DNA of 64,000 bases from Bacteroidia bacterium (lineage in GTDB: Bacteria; Bacteroidota; Bacteroidia; Bacteroidales; F082). How positions within the stretch are numbered: the first letter of the stretch is position 1; each line of letters begins with the position of its first letter. The stretch spans positions 102,211-166,210 of the forward strand of contig JAJTAY010000037.1 in assembly GCA_021287165.1 (NCBI GenBank). Direction: 5' to 3'. Positions 9,114-17,706 of the stretch are shown here, one piece after another. The notes beneath the pieces were generated by a model. The model saw nothing but the letters and a program-made list of their open reading frames with translations. It was not told the DNA's origin and made no database searches. The position numbers were made by a program, and so were the translations under genes.

Positions 9114-10400
9114 TCAAACTACTTCGGCAACCACAAAGGTACTGCCGCCAACAAAAACCAAATCGCCGGATCGTGCATTATTAAGAGCAGTGTGGTAAGC
9201 CTCTCGCACCGAATTGTAAACCTGACCCCGGAGGTTGAACACTTCGGCCTGGCGGGCGAGCGTTTCGGCCGGAAGCCCTCGCGGGATGTCGGGTTTGCAG
9301 AAATAGTATTCTGCATGACGGGGAAGGAGCTGCAGGATTTTATCGTGAGATTTGTCGTTGACCATGCCAAGCACGAAATGCAGCTGTTGAAATTGCATTT
9401 GCCGTAGCTGCATCACTACTTCTTTTATTCCGTCTGCATTATGACCTGTATCAGCAATGGCAAGCGGGTTGCGGCTCACAATCTGCCATCGGCCGCGCAG
9501 TCCGGTATTGCGAACCAGGGCCTCCAAACCGTCTTTGATGTGTTTTTTTTCGATATCGAAAAGACCGCAGAGCAGATCTATTGCACAACAGGCAGTTACG
9601 ATGTTTTTTTGCTGATATTGACCCATCAGGGGAAATTCAAGCTGTTCAATAAATGGTCGGCTGTCCTTCCATAGGTCAAACGTTTGTACCTCCCTGTTTC
9701 CGGTTTCAACACGCACTGCATCAAAAACGTGTTCGGCCCAGACCAAAGGTGCCCCTTTTTCTGAAGCAACCTCTTCGAACACCTTAAAGGTTTCGCGGTG
9801 CCATTCGCCAACAACAACAGTGGTTCCAGGCTTGATAATCCCGGCCTTTTCGCGGGCTATCTCGGGTAAGGTTTCGCCCAGAAACTGCATATGATCATAT
9901 CCCACATTGGTTATAACACTTAATAATGGTTTGATCAGATTCGTCGAATCGAGCCGCCCGCCCATTCCAGTCTCGATAACGGCAACATCCGGATTCCGCT
10001 GGCTGAAATAGTCAAATGCGAGGCCTGTTGTCATCTCAAAAAACGACAGACCCATCTCCTCGAAGGCTTCCCGGTGTTTTTCCACAAAGGCGTGAACGTA
10101 TTCCTTTTCAATTACCTCACCATTGATTCTTATGCGTTCGCGATAGTCGGTAAGATGGGGCGAAGTATAAAGTCCTGTCTTGTAACCGGCTTCCTGCAAT
10201 ACCGAGGCGATCATATGCGAGCTGGAGCCCTTGCCGTTGGTGCCGGCTATATGAATGCTTCTAAAAGCGTTCTGAGGATTTCCAAGATAGTCGAGTAGTT
10301 TGATGGTGTTGCTCAAATCAGCCTTGTAAGCCGCTGCTCCTATGCGATGAAACATGGGAAGCTTGTTGTACATCCAGGAGAGCGTTTCGTTGTAGTTCAT
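9114..10400 (-). CDS. folC: Bifunctional dihydrofolate/folylpolyglutamate synthase
   Basis: Mur-ligase-family enzyme that adds glutamate to dihydropteroate and extends folate polyglutamate tails in the cytoplasm. The 428-residue length is typical. The ATP P-loop is GTNGKGS (53-59). LYTSPHLTDYRERIRING (~77-94) is the FolC substrate motif, and MGGRLDSTN (~146-154) is also family-specific. A C-terminal glutamate-binding domain includes the DTGHNADGI motif (~317-325). It lies 8 bases downstream of tonB and appears to be the last gene of the exbB-exbD-tonB-folC cluster. Confidence 0.95.
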   Translation of the reverse strand: MNYNETLSWMYNKLPMFHRIGAAAYKADLSNTIKLLDYLGNPQNAFRSIHIAGTNGKGSSSHMIASVLQEAGYKTGLYTSPHLTDYRERIRINGEVIEKEYVHAFVEKHREAFEEMGLSFFEMTTGLAFDYFSQRNPDVAVIETGMGGRLDSTNLIKPLLSVITNVGYDHMQFLGETLPEIAREKAGIIKPGTTVVVGEWHRETFKVFEEVASEKGAPLVWAEHVFDAVRVETGNREVQTFDLWKDSRPFIEQLEFPLMGQYQQKNIVTACCAIDLLCGLFDIEKKHIKDGLEALVRNTGLRGRWQIVSRNPLAIADTGHNADGIKEVVMQLRQMQFQQLHFVLGMVNDKSHDKILQLLPRHAEYYFCKPDIPRGLPAETLARQAEVFNLRGQVYNSVREAYHTALNNARSGDLVFVGGSTFVVAEVV

Positions 10401-10408
10401 TGCGTCTG

Positions 10409-11269
10409 TCAGTTACCTATAATAAAGGTATATGTAATGGTTCCTCTCTGCAGCTCGGGGGCATTGGCATCGGCAGTGAAGTTCGAGTTAAGAGCTGCCC
10501 TCAGGGCTTGGTTGCGCAGATTGCTATCCACGATGGTTGTGCCCCGCAAACTCACTTCAGCTCTTGCTACCTTGCCGTTGCGGTCGACCCAGATATCGAC
10601 TACCACATTTCCCTGTTCACGGAAATTGCTTGTCGGTCTGTCGAGGTATTTTGCACCGCGGCCACCCAAACTGAAGGCCGGTCCGCCGCCTTGACCACCT
10701 TGCCCTTCGTAGCGATTGATTTCTCTTAAACCGTCCGGACGACCTTGATCACCCTGCTGTCCAGTGATGCCTTCCGAACCTGAGTCGGCTCCTGTTCCGC
10801 TGCTGCGAAACAGTGCTCGCTCATTTACTTGCGGTTGCGGCTCGGCCGGAGGCGTTGTTGCCGGCCGGGGCTCAGGTTGTGGTCTGGGAGCCGGTTCGGT
10901 GCGCACCGGTCTGAGATCGCGGTTGGCCGGCCTTTCGTTGCGCCTTTCAGGCAGCGAAGGTGCTTCTTCGGTGTTCTGGGTCACAAATTCTTCCCTGGCA
11001 CGTTCGGTTGGAGGCGGGGGCGTAATGGCCTGATTGGCGGCCATTGGAGGCTCATCGGGCTGAATGGTGCCCGTGCCCTGATCGGAATAGCCGAGATTGA
11101 CCTCAACGCCTTGTTCGGCCGGAAGGGGCAGCGGTGTGCGCAAGGCCAGAAAAAAGAGCGCAAAAAGCACCAGGACATGCACAGCCGCTGTGGTAAGGGC
11201 GGCCAGCAGCCGGTCTTTTTTCTCGCGGCTACTCAGTTGCTGGTTTGCATAACTTCCGTTACCTGTCAT
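10409..11269 (-). CDS. tonB: TonB-like energy transducer
   Basis: A 286-residue inner-membrane protein that couples the ExbB/ExbD proton channel to outer-membrane TonB-dependent receptors such as the SusC protein at the right edge. It has a cytoplasmic N-terminus, one transmembrane segment (AAVHVLVLFALFFLAL, ~28-43), and a long Pro/Glu/Arg-rich periplasm-spanning region (~80-150). A glycine-rich stretch (~185-205) precedes the TonB C-terminal domain (~215-286; the segment VVVDIWVDRNGKVARAEVSL fits it). Its start overlaps the end of exbD by 4 bases, so the two are translationally coupled. The C-terminal domain is of the AraM/TonB_2-like divergent type. Confidence 0.85.
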   Translation of the reverse strand: MTGNGSYANQQLSSREKKDRLLAALTTAAVHVLVLFALFFLALRTPLPLPAEQGVEVNLGYSDQGTGTIQPDEPPMAANQAITPPPPTERAREEFVTQNTEEAPSLPERRNERPANRDLRPVRTEPAPRPQPEPRPATTPPAEPQPQVNERALFRSSGTGADSGSEGITGQQGDQGRPDGLREINRYEGQGGQGGGPAFSLGGRGAKYLDRPTSNFREQGNVVVDIWVDRNGKVARAEVSLRGTTIVDSNLRNQALRAALNSNFTADANAPELQRGTITYTFIIGN

Positions 11270-11679
11270 CTGCGGGGTTTTGTGGCAAGAATCACTTTAT
11301 GGTTCGTTTTCTGTTGATTATTCACTTCGTTCACGGCATCGATCACGTCGACCACATATTGCACCGGAACAGTGTGGTCGCTGCGTAGAACAACTGTTCC
11401 TTCGGGGTCTCCTTCCAGCATTGGTCCTAGCAGACTACTCAGATCTTTGGCATCTACCTTGGTGTCGTCGATAAAGTAGTCGAAGGTTTCGTTGATATAC
11501 ACCGTCACTGTTTGCTTTGCCATGGTTTTGCTGTTGCTCGACGGCAGCAGCAGCTTGATGGCGTTGGGTGCAACAAGGGTGGAAGTGAGCATGAAAAAGA
11601 TAAGCAGCAAAAACACAAGATCCGACATGGAAGCCATGCTGAACGCTACCATGCGCTTATTTCTGGTTTGTATAGCCAT
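11266..11679 (-). CDS. exbD: ExbD/TolR-family proton channel subunit
   Basis: A 137-residue single-span protein. The transmembrane helix at ~14-38 contains the proton-carrying aspartate (SMSDLVFLLLIFFMLTST, D20), the hallmark of ExbD/TolR. The periplasmic domain follows. It works with the exbB product encoded 12 bases upstream and with the overlapping tonB. Because the only transducer in the cluster is TonB-like and no tol-pal genes are present, an ExbD role is preferred over TolR. Confidence 0.92.
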   Translation of the reverse strand: MAIQTRNKRMVAFSMASMSDLVFLLLIFFMLTSTLVAPNAIKLLLPSSNSKTMAKQTVTVYINETFDYFIDDTKVDAKDLSSLLGPMLEGDPEGTVVLRSDHTVPVQYVVDVIDAVNEVNNQQKTNHKVILATKPRR

Positions 11680-11691
11680 GGTTTGCTGGGG

Positions 11692-12387
11692 TTAACGTGC
11701 GGGTTCGTGCAATACGTCCATAAATTCTGTGGCCCTGGCTTCGAGCAGGTAAACTACCTTCTCGATTCGCGAAACCAGAACATTATAGAAAATGAAAGCG
11801 AGAATGCCGACAATAAGGCCGCCCACTGTGGTGATCATGGCCTGATAGATACCTGTACTGAGCAATGCAATATCGATGTTGTTTCCCGCCATCGACATAT
11901 CGTAAAACGCACGTATCATGCCGATTACGGTTCCAAGAAAACCCAGCATGGGTGCTGCGCCAGCGATAGTGGCCAACGCTGCTACACCTTTTTCGAGTTT
12001 GCTTACCTCCAGCTTTCCCACGTTTTCGATGGCTGCATTAATATCGTTCAGGGGTTTGCCAAGGCGCGAAAGGCCTTTTTCGATCATGCGCGAAATTGGC
12101 GAGTCGGTATTGCGACAAAGCGTCATGGCCGAATCAAGTCTTCCGGCATGGATATATTCCCTGATATTGTTCATGAAGTTTTTATCGTGCTTCGAGGCCC
12201 TGGTGATGGCCATATAACGCTCAACGAAAACATAAACGGCAGCCACCGAAAAGACAGCAAGCACCAGCATTATCCAGCCTCCTTTCATGGCAAGCTCGAT
12301 AACCGACAACGAAATTTCGGACGGCTGTGTAGTTTGGCCCAGGCTGTTGGGCACCGATTGGATTTGCAAAAGCATGTTCAGCAACAT
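11692..12387 (-). CDS. exbB: ExbB/TolQ-family MotA-type proton channel
   Basis: A 231-residue inner-membrane protein. It has an N-terminal membrane helix (~30-50), a cytoplasmic loop, and two C-terminal helices around 125-200. These carry the family motif GLLGTVxGM, here MLGFLGTVIGMIRAF (~143-157), and GGLIVGILAFIFYNVLV (~185-201). It is the first gene of exbB-exbD-tonB-folC on the minus strand and uses the proton gradient to drive TonB. The 96 bases upstream are AT-rich and carry no clear two-part promoter. Confidence 0.92.
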   Translation of the reverse strand: MLLNMLLQIQSVPNSLGQTTQPSEISLSVIELAMKGGWIMLVLAVFSVAAVYVFVERYMAITRASKHDKNFMNNIREYIHAGRLDSAMTLCRNTDSPISRMIEKGLSRLGKPLNDINAAIENVGKLEVSKLEKGVAALATIAGAAPMLGFLGTVIGMIRAFYDMSMAGNNIDIALLSTGIYQAMITTVGGLIVGILAFIFYNVLVSRIEKVVYLLEARATEFMDVLHEPAR

Positions 12388-12483
12388 AAACTATATTCTT
12401 TGTTTTTAAAGTTTATTACAAGTATAAAGGCTGCTTTATCTAACGATGAGGGCTACTAAATTAGTCTTGCCAATCAAATATAA

Positions 12484-13548
12484 TTAAGCTTCAAAAATAT
12501 CGCCGCTGCTGAGGTTTGTCTTTCCCCCTGTGACGCTTGACCAGACATTCGTTTTGTTGAGCAGCCGCCTTAATCCCAAAAATCCAAAAATAATTGCTTC
12601 TTTAAACGAAATCAAATGATCTTCGGGGATGACAACTTCCAAAGGGCTATAGTGTTGCAACCGCGTCACAAAATGTGTGTTGAATGCCCCGCCACCCGTG
12701 ACAAGCATTCGTCCTTGGTCGAATCTGCCGGCGGCGCGACCTATCTGCAGGGCCATGTGCTCGCAATAGGTATGCAGGAGGTCTTCCACTTTTGCATCGT
12801 AAGCGTTTACGAGCGGTAATATGCGTTCGAGCACCCATTCGCGGCCCAGCGATTTAGGATAGGGCTGATGGTAATACTCCAGATCGTTGAGTTTTTCTAG
12901 TAACTCAGGAATTAACTTGCCTGTAGCAGCCAGCCGTCCACCCTCGTCAAAAGGTTTGCCGGCGCGTTCGGAAAGAAAATTGAGTACCTGATTGGCCGGG
13001 CAAACATCGTAGGCAATACGCAGATTATCAACGCTATATGAAATATTTGCAATCCCTCCGATGTTCAAACAGGCTTCGTATTGGCTGAATAAAAGCTGGT
13101 CGCCAACGGGAACCAGTGGGGCGCCCTGTCCGCCATTCACCACATCGGCTTCACGAAAATTGCATACCGTAGTCAGGCCGGTAAGTTTGGCTAAGGTTTG
13201 TCCGTCGCCAATCTGGACCGTAATCCCTTTTGAGGGTTGGTGAAAAACCGTGTGACCGTGCGAGGCCACGAGGCGCGGAATTACGCCGGTATCTGCCACA
13301 AAAGCGTTCACCTGACGAGCCATCCAGGTGGCAAAGGACCTGCTCAGCGTTTTTAATGCCTTGTTGTCTAAGTGCATAGCTTCTAGAAGCTGGTGGTGCC
13401 ACTCGTCGTCGTACGGCTGATAACGAACATCCACTATTTCGTAATGCCAGTGGTAGTCTTCTTTAAAAAACCTGCATAAAGCCATGTCGAGACCGTCTGC
13501 AGATGTACCCGACATCAACCCAAGTACATGATAATCGTGCTTTATCAT
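12484..13548 (-). CDS. anmK: Anhydro-N-acetylmuramic acid kinase
   Basis: Cytoplasmic ATP-dependent kinase that opens 1,6-anhydro-MurNAc to MurNAc-6-phosphate during cell-wall recycling. The 354-residue length is standard. The N-terminal signature LGLMSGTSADGLDMAL (9-24) is diagnostic. Further ATPase-fold motifs include CLNIGGIANISY (~161-172) and VTGGGAFN (~289-296). Its ATG overlaps the murF stop by one base (TGATG), so it is translated in tandem with a peptidoglycan synthesis gene. The lytic transglycosylase at 34.7 kb and the GH3 fusion at 52.5 kb could supply its substrate. No MurQ etherase is present in this window. Confidence 0.95.
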   Translation of the reverse strand: MIKHDYHVLGLMSGTSADGLDMALCRFFKEDYHWHYEIVDVRYQPYDDEWHHQLLEAMHLDNKALKTLSRSFATWMARQVNAFVADTGVIPRLVASHGHTVFHQPSKGITVQIGDGQTLAKLTGLTTVCNFREADVVNGGQGAPLVPVGDQLLFSQYEACLNIGGIANISYSVDNLRIAYDVCPANQVLNFLSERAGKPFDEGGRLAATGKLIPELLEKLNDLEYYHQPYPKSLGREWVLERILPLVNAYDAKVEDLLHTYCEHMALQIGRAAGRFDQGRMLVTGGGAFNTHFVTRLQHYSPLEVVIPEDHLISFKEAIIFGFLGLRRLLNKTNVWSSVTGGKTNLSSGDIFEA

Positions 13549-14837
13549 CAGAGATAGGGTAAAATTGTTTCAAGTCTGATGCCTCGTGAGGCTTTGATCA
13601 GAATGTCGTTGCCCGAAATGGGGTTTGCATTAATATACTCAGCCAGCTTTCCAACGTGTTCAAAATGCAGCCAGTCGTCGCCTGAATATACCTTGCCGAA
13701 TTCCTGGCCCACCAGTATCACCGATTCAGCATCCAGATCGGTGAGCAGTTTCAAAATGTTGGCATGTTCTTCTTCGCTGTAAATACCCATTTCGAGCATA
13801 TCGCCAAGTATAAATGTTGATCGCCTGCCGCGTATCTGGTCGAAGTTTCGTATCGCCGCTTCCATGCTGCTCGGATTGGCGTTGTAGGCGTCCATGATTA
13901 CTTTATTGCGCCCTGTATCAATCAGTTGCGACCGGTTGTTTTTTGGTTCATAGCCCGAAATAGCTTCGTTGATTTGCTGCTTTCCGATGCCGAATTTGCA
14001 TCCGACGGCGATAGCGGCCAGCACATTCTCCGTATTGTAATCACCGATAAGTCTGGTCTTTACAACGGATTGCATCCTGCCGTATTCCCACGCAACATGG
14101 ATAAAAGGATCGGCTGAAACCAGCTCGCCAAAAAGATCGTTGTCCAGTGCAGATCCGAAGGTAAACCTGCTGATGCGTGCTGTGAGTCGATCAAGCAGTT
14201 CGTTGTCGCGGTTTACGAAAACCATGCCGCCTTTATCGTCGATATAGCTATAGAGCTCGCTGTTGGCATTGATAGCACCGGTATATCCGCCAAAACCTTC
14301 GAGGTGGTCTTTGCCGATATTGGTTACGATTCCGTAATCGGGCTCAGCAATAAGGCAAAGCTGGCGGTTTTCGCCCTGGTGATTGGCGCCCATCTCGATG
14401 ACGGCCACTTCTGTTGTGTCTTTGAGCTTGAGAAGTGTAAGTGGCAAACCTATATGGTTGTTCAGGTTTCCCGGTGTGTAAAGTGTTTCGTAGCTCTGAG
14501 CCAGCACCCTTCCCATCAGTTCCTTTGTGGTTGTTTTTCCATTGCTTCCAGTAATGCCAATGACGGTTGCCTTGCACTGGCGCCGATGGTGGTTGGCAAG
14601 CTTTTGCAATGTCTTTAGCACATCATTGCTTTTAATAATCCGGTCATCGCTGGCTATGGCCGGATCATCGCTTACAGCAACACTGGCTCCCAGCTCGAGG
14701 GCTTTATGCACTAGTTTATTGGCATCGAAGTTTGGTCCGCGCAGCGCGAAAAAAATATCCCCGGGCTGCATTGTCCGGGTATCGGTGCTCACGCTGCCCT
14801 GTCGAAGGAAAAGATCGTATAAAGTGGTAATTTCCAT
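13548..14837 (-). CDS. murF: UDP-MurNAc-tripeptide:D-Ala-D-Ala ligase
   Basis: Last cytoplasmic Mur ligase; it adds D-Ala-D-Ala to UDP-MurNAc-tripeptide. I place the start at the ATG at 14837 (429 residues, MEITTLYDLF) rather than at a TTG two codons upstream. The ATP P-loop is GSNGKTT (~97-103). The NHxG motif is MGANHQGE, and the late motif DAYNANPSSMEAA is typical of MurF (YNANPxSM). It overlaps anmK by one base at the downstream end. A terminator lies between it and gldJ, so it should have its own promoter in the ~65-base gap; I could not see a convincing one. Confidence 0.95.
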   Translation of the reverse strand: MEITTLYDLFLRQGSVSTDTRTMQPGDIFFALRGPNFDANKLVHKALELGASVAVSDDPAIASDDRIIKSNDVLKTLQKLANHHRRQCKATVIGITGSNGKTTTKELMGRVLAQSYETLYTPGNLNNHIGLPLTLLKLKDTTEVAVIEMGANHQGENRQLCLIAEPDYGIVTNIGKDHLEGFGGYTGAINANSELYSYIDDKGGMVFVNRDNELLDRLTARISRFTFGSALDNDLFGELVSADPFIHVAWEYGRMQSVVKTRLIGDYNTENVLAAIAVGCKFGIGKQQINEAISGYEPKNNRSQLIDTGRNKVIMDAYNANPSSMEAAIRNFDQIRGRRSTFILGDMLEMGIYSEEEHANILKLLTDLDAESVILVGQEFGKVYSGDDWLHFEHVGKLAEYINANPISGNDILIKASRGIRLETILPYL

Positions 14838-14853
14838 ACCCAAATAAAGTAAA

Positions 14854-14883
14854 AAACCCCATCACTTATTGAGGACGGGGTTT
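14854..14883 (-). terminator. Rho-independent terminator after gldJ
   Basis: Read on the minus strand, arms AAACCCC and GGGGTTT (with further inner pairing around one mismatch) enclose a short loop and are followed by a T run. It separates gldJ from murF. Confidence 0.75.
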
Positions 14884-14903
14884 ATTTTTCCGGTGATCCG
14901 GGA

Positions 14904-16376
14904 TTATTTTTTTCTTGCAATTGAGCTTCCTACTTTGTTCATGGCGCAGCGGAAACCGATGTAGTTTGTTGCTTCGTCTTCGTTGAGGAATCTGCGTGTT
15001 CCCGGGCTGAGGAAGTATGCACGGTCAGCCCATGAGCCTCCTTTGTACACCCTCGATTTGTCGGAAATGAGGGTGGTATTGCCATAGTCGTACATTTTGG
15101 CAGTCGAATTGGGATCTTCCTGCAGATTGGTCCAGTCGCTCTGAATGGTCGAGGCGTAGTCACCATCACGATGGTTCACCACATAACCGCGACGGTAGTT
15201 TTTGCGATTGGCTGCTTCTTCGGGCGTAATCTCAACATATTGAAGACGTCCAAGGGAGTCTTTGAGTGCGATGGAACCATCGGCTTCGCGCTTTTTGTTT
15301 ACAAAAATATTGCCGCGGAAGGGGCTGTAATCTGCCACATCTTCGTGTGAGAGCGGTCGATACACATCGAGCACCCATTCGGCCACATTGCCCGCCATAT
15401 TGTAAAGGCCAAAATCGTTAGGCCAGTATGAGCCAACAGGAGCAGGAAGGGCAGCGCCGTCGTTCAGGCTGCCAGCAATGCCCATATAGTCGCCTTGACC
15501 GCGCTTGAAGTTGGCTACAAAGCTGCCCATATATTTTTTGTGATCGGTGCGAAGCCCGTTGCCGTTCCAGGGATATACCCTGCGCTCAACAATGCGCTCA
15601 TTTACAGTGTTTCCAACAAGGGCCAAAGCTGCATATTCCCACTCGGCCTCGGTGGGAAGGCGATACTTAGGAAGAAGGATGCCGTCTTCAAAACGTACAT
15701 TACGCACGCCTGTTCCGCTTGGATCGAGGTCGCGTTTACCGTCTTTCACCCTGCCTTCATATTGACCGGCCAGGTAAGCTTCAGTATTAAAGTTATTTTC
15801 GTTTTTCTGATCGGGATCGAAATCGAGGATGCCGGCTCTGATCAGCTGAAGCTCATTCACGCGGTCGGTACGCCAGTTGGCATATTCGTTGGCCTGTACC
15901 CACGACACACCCACTACAGGGTAGTCGTGATAGGATGGATGGCGGAAATAAAGCTCGACAAGAGGCTCGTTATAGGCCAATCTGTCGCGCCAAACCAGGG
16001 TGTCGGGCAAGGCACGCTGAACCACCTGAGGATAATCCTGACCAAAAACACGTTCCAGCCAATAGATATATTCGAGGTAATCCAGATTGCTCACCTCGGT
16101 TTGGTCCATGAAAAATGAAGGAACAGTAACCCTGCGGGGTATGTTGTTCCATTCGTACAAGAGATCTTCCTGCGTGCCACCCATCAGAAAAGTGCCGCCT
16201 TCGATGGGTACGAGGCCGGGGCCAATTTTCTGTTCTTTTTCTTTGGCAACCTCAAAACCACCGAATTTGGGGTCGTTGTAGTTCCAGCCTGTAGAGCGCG
16301 AAACCTGTTTTTTGCTGCAGGCTCCCGAAGCCATGAGTGCAGCGGCTGCTGCAATAAGAATTAATCTGTTTTTCAT
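14904..16376 (-). CDS. gldJ: Gliding motility/T9SS lipoprotein GldJ
   Basis: A 490-residue exported lipoprotein with an FGE-sulfatase (SUMF1) fold, required for T9SS function and gliding in Flavobacterium. The signal peptide ends at a lipobox-like SGAC (Cys20). The N-terminal TGWNYNDPKFGGFE (~29-42) and PGLVPIEGGTFLMGG (~53-67) follow the GldJ pattern. SUMF1-fold motifs include YRLPTEAEWEYAA (~238-250), NMAGNVAEW (~328-336) and a C-terminal RVYKGGSWADR...GFRCA. It probably lacks enzymatic activity. It follows porP on the same strand with a 50-base gap, and porU/porV lie divergently beyond porP; a gldJ-porU-porV neighbourhood is common in Bacteroidota. GldK is the closest alternative, but the N-terminus favours GldJ. 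Confidence 0.88.
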   Translation of the reverse strand: MKNRLILIAAAAALMASGACSKKQVSRSTGWNYNDPKFGGFEVAKEKEQKIGPGLVPIEGGTFLMGGTQEDLLYEWNNIPRRVTVPSFFMDQTEVSNLDYLEYIYWLERVFGQDYPQVVQRALPDTLVWRDRLAYNEPLVELYFRHPSYHDYPVVGVSWVQANEYANWRTDRVNELQLIRAGILDFDPDQKNENNFNTEAYLAGQYEGRVKDGKRDLDPSGTGVRNVRFEDGILLPKYRLPTEAEWEYAALALVGNTVNERIVERRVYPWNGNGLRTDHKKYMGSFVANFKRGQGDYMGIAGSLNDGAALPAPVGSYWPNDFGLYNMAGNVAEWVLDVYRPLSHEDVADYSPFRGNIFVNKKREADGSIALKDSLGRLQYVEITPEEAANRKNYRRGYVVNHRDGDYASTIQSDWTNLQEDPNSTAKMYDYGNTTLISDKSRVYKGGSWADRAYFLSPGTRRFLNEDEATNYIGFRCAMNKVGSSIARKK

Positions 16377-16426
16377 CCTATTATACGATCGCTTTGGCGG
16401 ATAAATTGCATTTTGGGCTTATATAA

Positions 16427-17539
16427 CTAAAACACGGGTGCTTTTATTGCACGTATTTTCCTTTTTGTATCACGTTCAACACACAGCTCCCAACTGAGCG
16501 ATATTTCGTGGGCACCTCCGGCATTGAGTCCAAGTCCCGAAACAGTAATGTCGTAACTGTATCCTATGGCCACACCTCCCGTAGTAAGTCCAATCATTAC
16601 CTGAAGGGCATCGGCGGTTTCGAAAGTATGCCTAAACCAGCTTCCGGCTACAAAAGGGTACTTGCTCAGATAAAGGCCGGCATTGAATTGCCTGAAGTTT
16701 CCCTGCTGCAAAAATAACATATTGGGCTGAATGAGCAGCGATTGATCTTCGCGAACTCCATAGCGCCTGTCGGACGTGTTGATGTTCACCCCTGCATGAA
16801 GAGTCCAGCGTATGGGCAACTGACGATCATCCTGACCAAACAGGCTCATGTGAGGTCTGTTGAGGTGATCGGCCGAGATGCCTGCAAACATTACCTCGTC
16901 CACCGAAAACATAATCCCTGTCGACAAATCGGGTGAAAGACGCGTGGCAGCATCAGGAGGCCGTTCGTTGGAAATTCCATTGCTAAGCTTGTCAGGAAAT
17001 TGTAAGGCTTCCCAGTTCAAGGCATCCTGTAGCGCTCCGGCTTTGATGCCGCCCGAAAGCGTGCTTCGCTGGCCAAGCTGAACCTGACTTGCGAAAAATG
17101 CGGCAAAAGCAGTGCGGTTAAATACGCCGCCGCCCTGACGGTCCTGCATAGCCTGAAATCCAAAACCACTGTTGATCGTGGGCAGATGCTGGTCGTAGGA
17201 TAGTTTGTAAGTGCGAAATGCATTGCCAATTCCGGGCCACTGATTGCGGTATTGGAGCGAAATACGCCCGCATTCTGTTTGCCCGGCAAAGGCCGGATTC
17301 AAATATAGCGGCGCGGCGTAGAACTGACTAAAGCCAACGTCCTGAGCACGAGAAATTTGCGCTGAAAAGATGATTGCGATGATTAGGGCGGTGATAAACG
17401 GTAGGGCGACCAAACGGTTTAGGCTGTACAAGCTGATATTTGACTTAAGGGAAGTTGATTCGGGTCTCGCAATTTGCGCACAAAACCCATTTTCCTTTGG
17501 ATGATTGTTTCCGAAAAGTCTGAAAATAAAATACGGCAT
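16427..17539 (-). CDS. PorP/SprF-family T9SS outer-membrane protein
   Basis: Outer-membrane beta-barrel of the PorP/SprF family, which attaches T9SS substrates or complexes at the cell surface. The mature start AQDVGFSQFYAAPLYLNPAF (~65-84) is the family hallmark (QD..FSQ.Y..P...NPA.AG), and amphipathic strands run to the end. The ATG used gives 370 residues but leaves ~45 residues before the hydrophobic signal segment (ALPFITALIIAIIFSAQISRA). A TTG start nearer the signal peptide is therefore possible. It is probably transcribed with gldJ downstream. Confidence 0.85.
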   Translation of the reverse strand: MPYFIFRLFGNNHPKENGFCAQIARPESTSLKSNISLYSLNRLVALPFITALIIAIIFSAQISRAQDVGFSQFYAAPLYLNPAFAGQTECGRISLQYRNQWPGIGNAFRTYKLSYDQHLPTINSGFGFQAMQDRQGGGVFNRTAFAAFFASQVQLGQRSTLSGGIKAGALQDALNWEALQFPDKLSNGISNERPPDAATRLSPDLSTGIMFSVDEVMFAGISADHLNRPHMSLFGQDDRQLPIRWTLHAGVNINTSDRRYGVREDQSLLIQPNMLFLQQGNFRQFNAGLYLSKYPFVAGSWFRHTFETADALQVMIGLTTGGVAIGYSYDITVSGLGLNAGGAHEISLSWELCVERDTKRKIRAIKAPVF

Positions 17540-17645
17540 TCCAGCCCCTCAAATAAGCGTGCAATGATACGCTTTTCTTTCTTAGCTTCACCACATTTAT
17601 AGCGGCAATAAAGCGGCATTCAGTCCGTTTTGGTATTCGGAAGCA

Positions 17646-17663
17646 AAATAAAGCGCTTTATTT
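17646..17663. promoter_or_regulatory. 18-bp perfect palindrome in the porP/porU divergent region
   Basis: AAATAAAGCGCTTTATTT is a perfect palindrome between the divergent porP and porU genes. Its position suits an operator shared by both T9SS transcription units. No regulator gene is adjacent. Confidence 0.4.
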
Positions 17664-17706
17664 GCATTCCATCAATCAATTTTACCAATACAGTGCTGTT
17701 CTGTTG

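Noticed and set aside
11512..12459. 315-codon open frame on + across exbD and exbB
   Set aside because: Fully antisense to two clear ExbB/ExbD genes; composition is His/Cys/Gln-rich, as expected for a shadow frame.
14904..16376. GldK instead of GldJ
   Set aside because: The SUMF1 fold is shared, but the N-terminal TGWNYNDP pattern and the porU/porV neighbourhood fit GldJ; no gldL, gldM or gldN follows.
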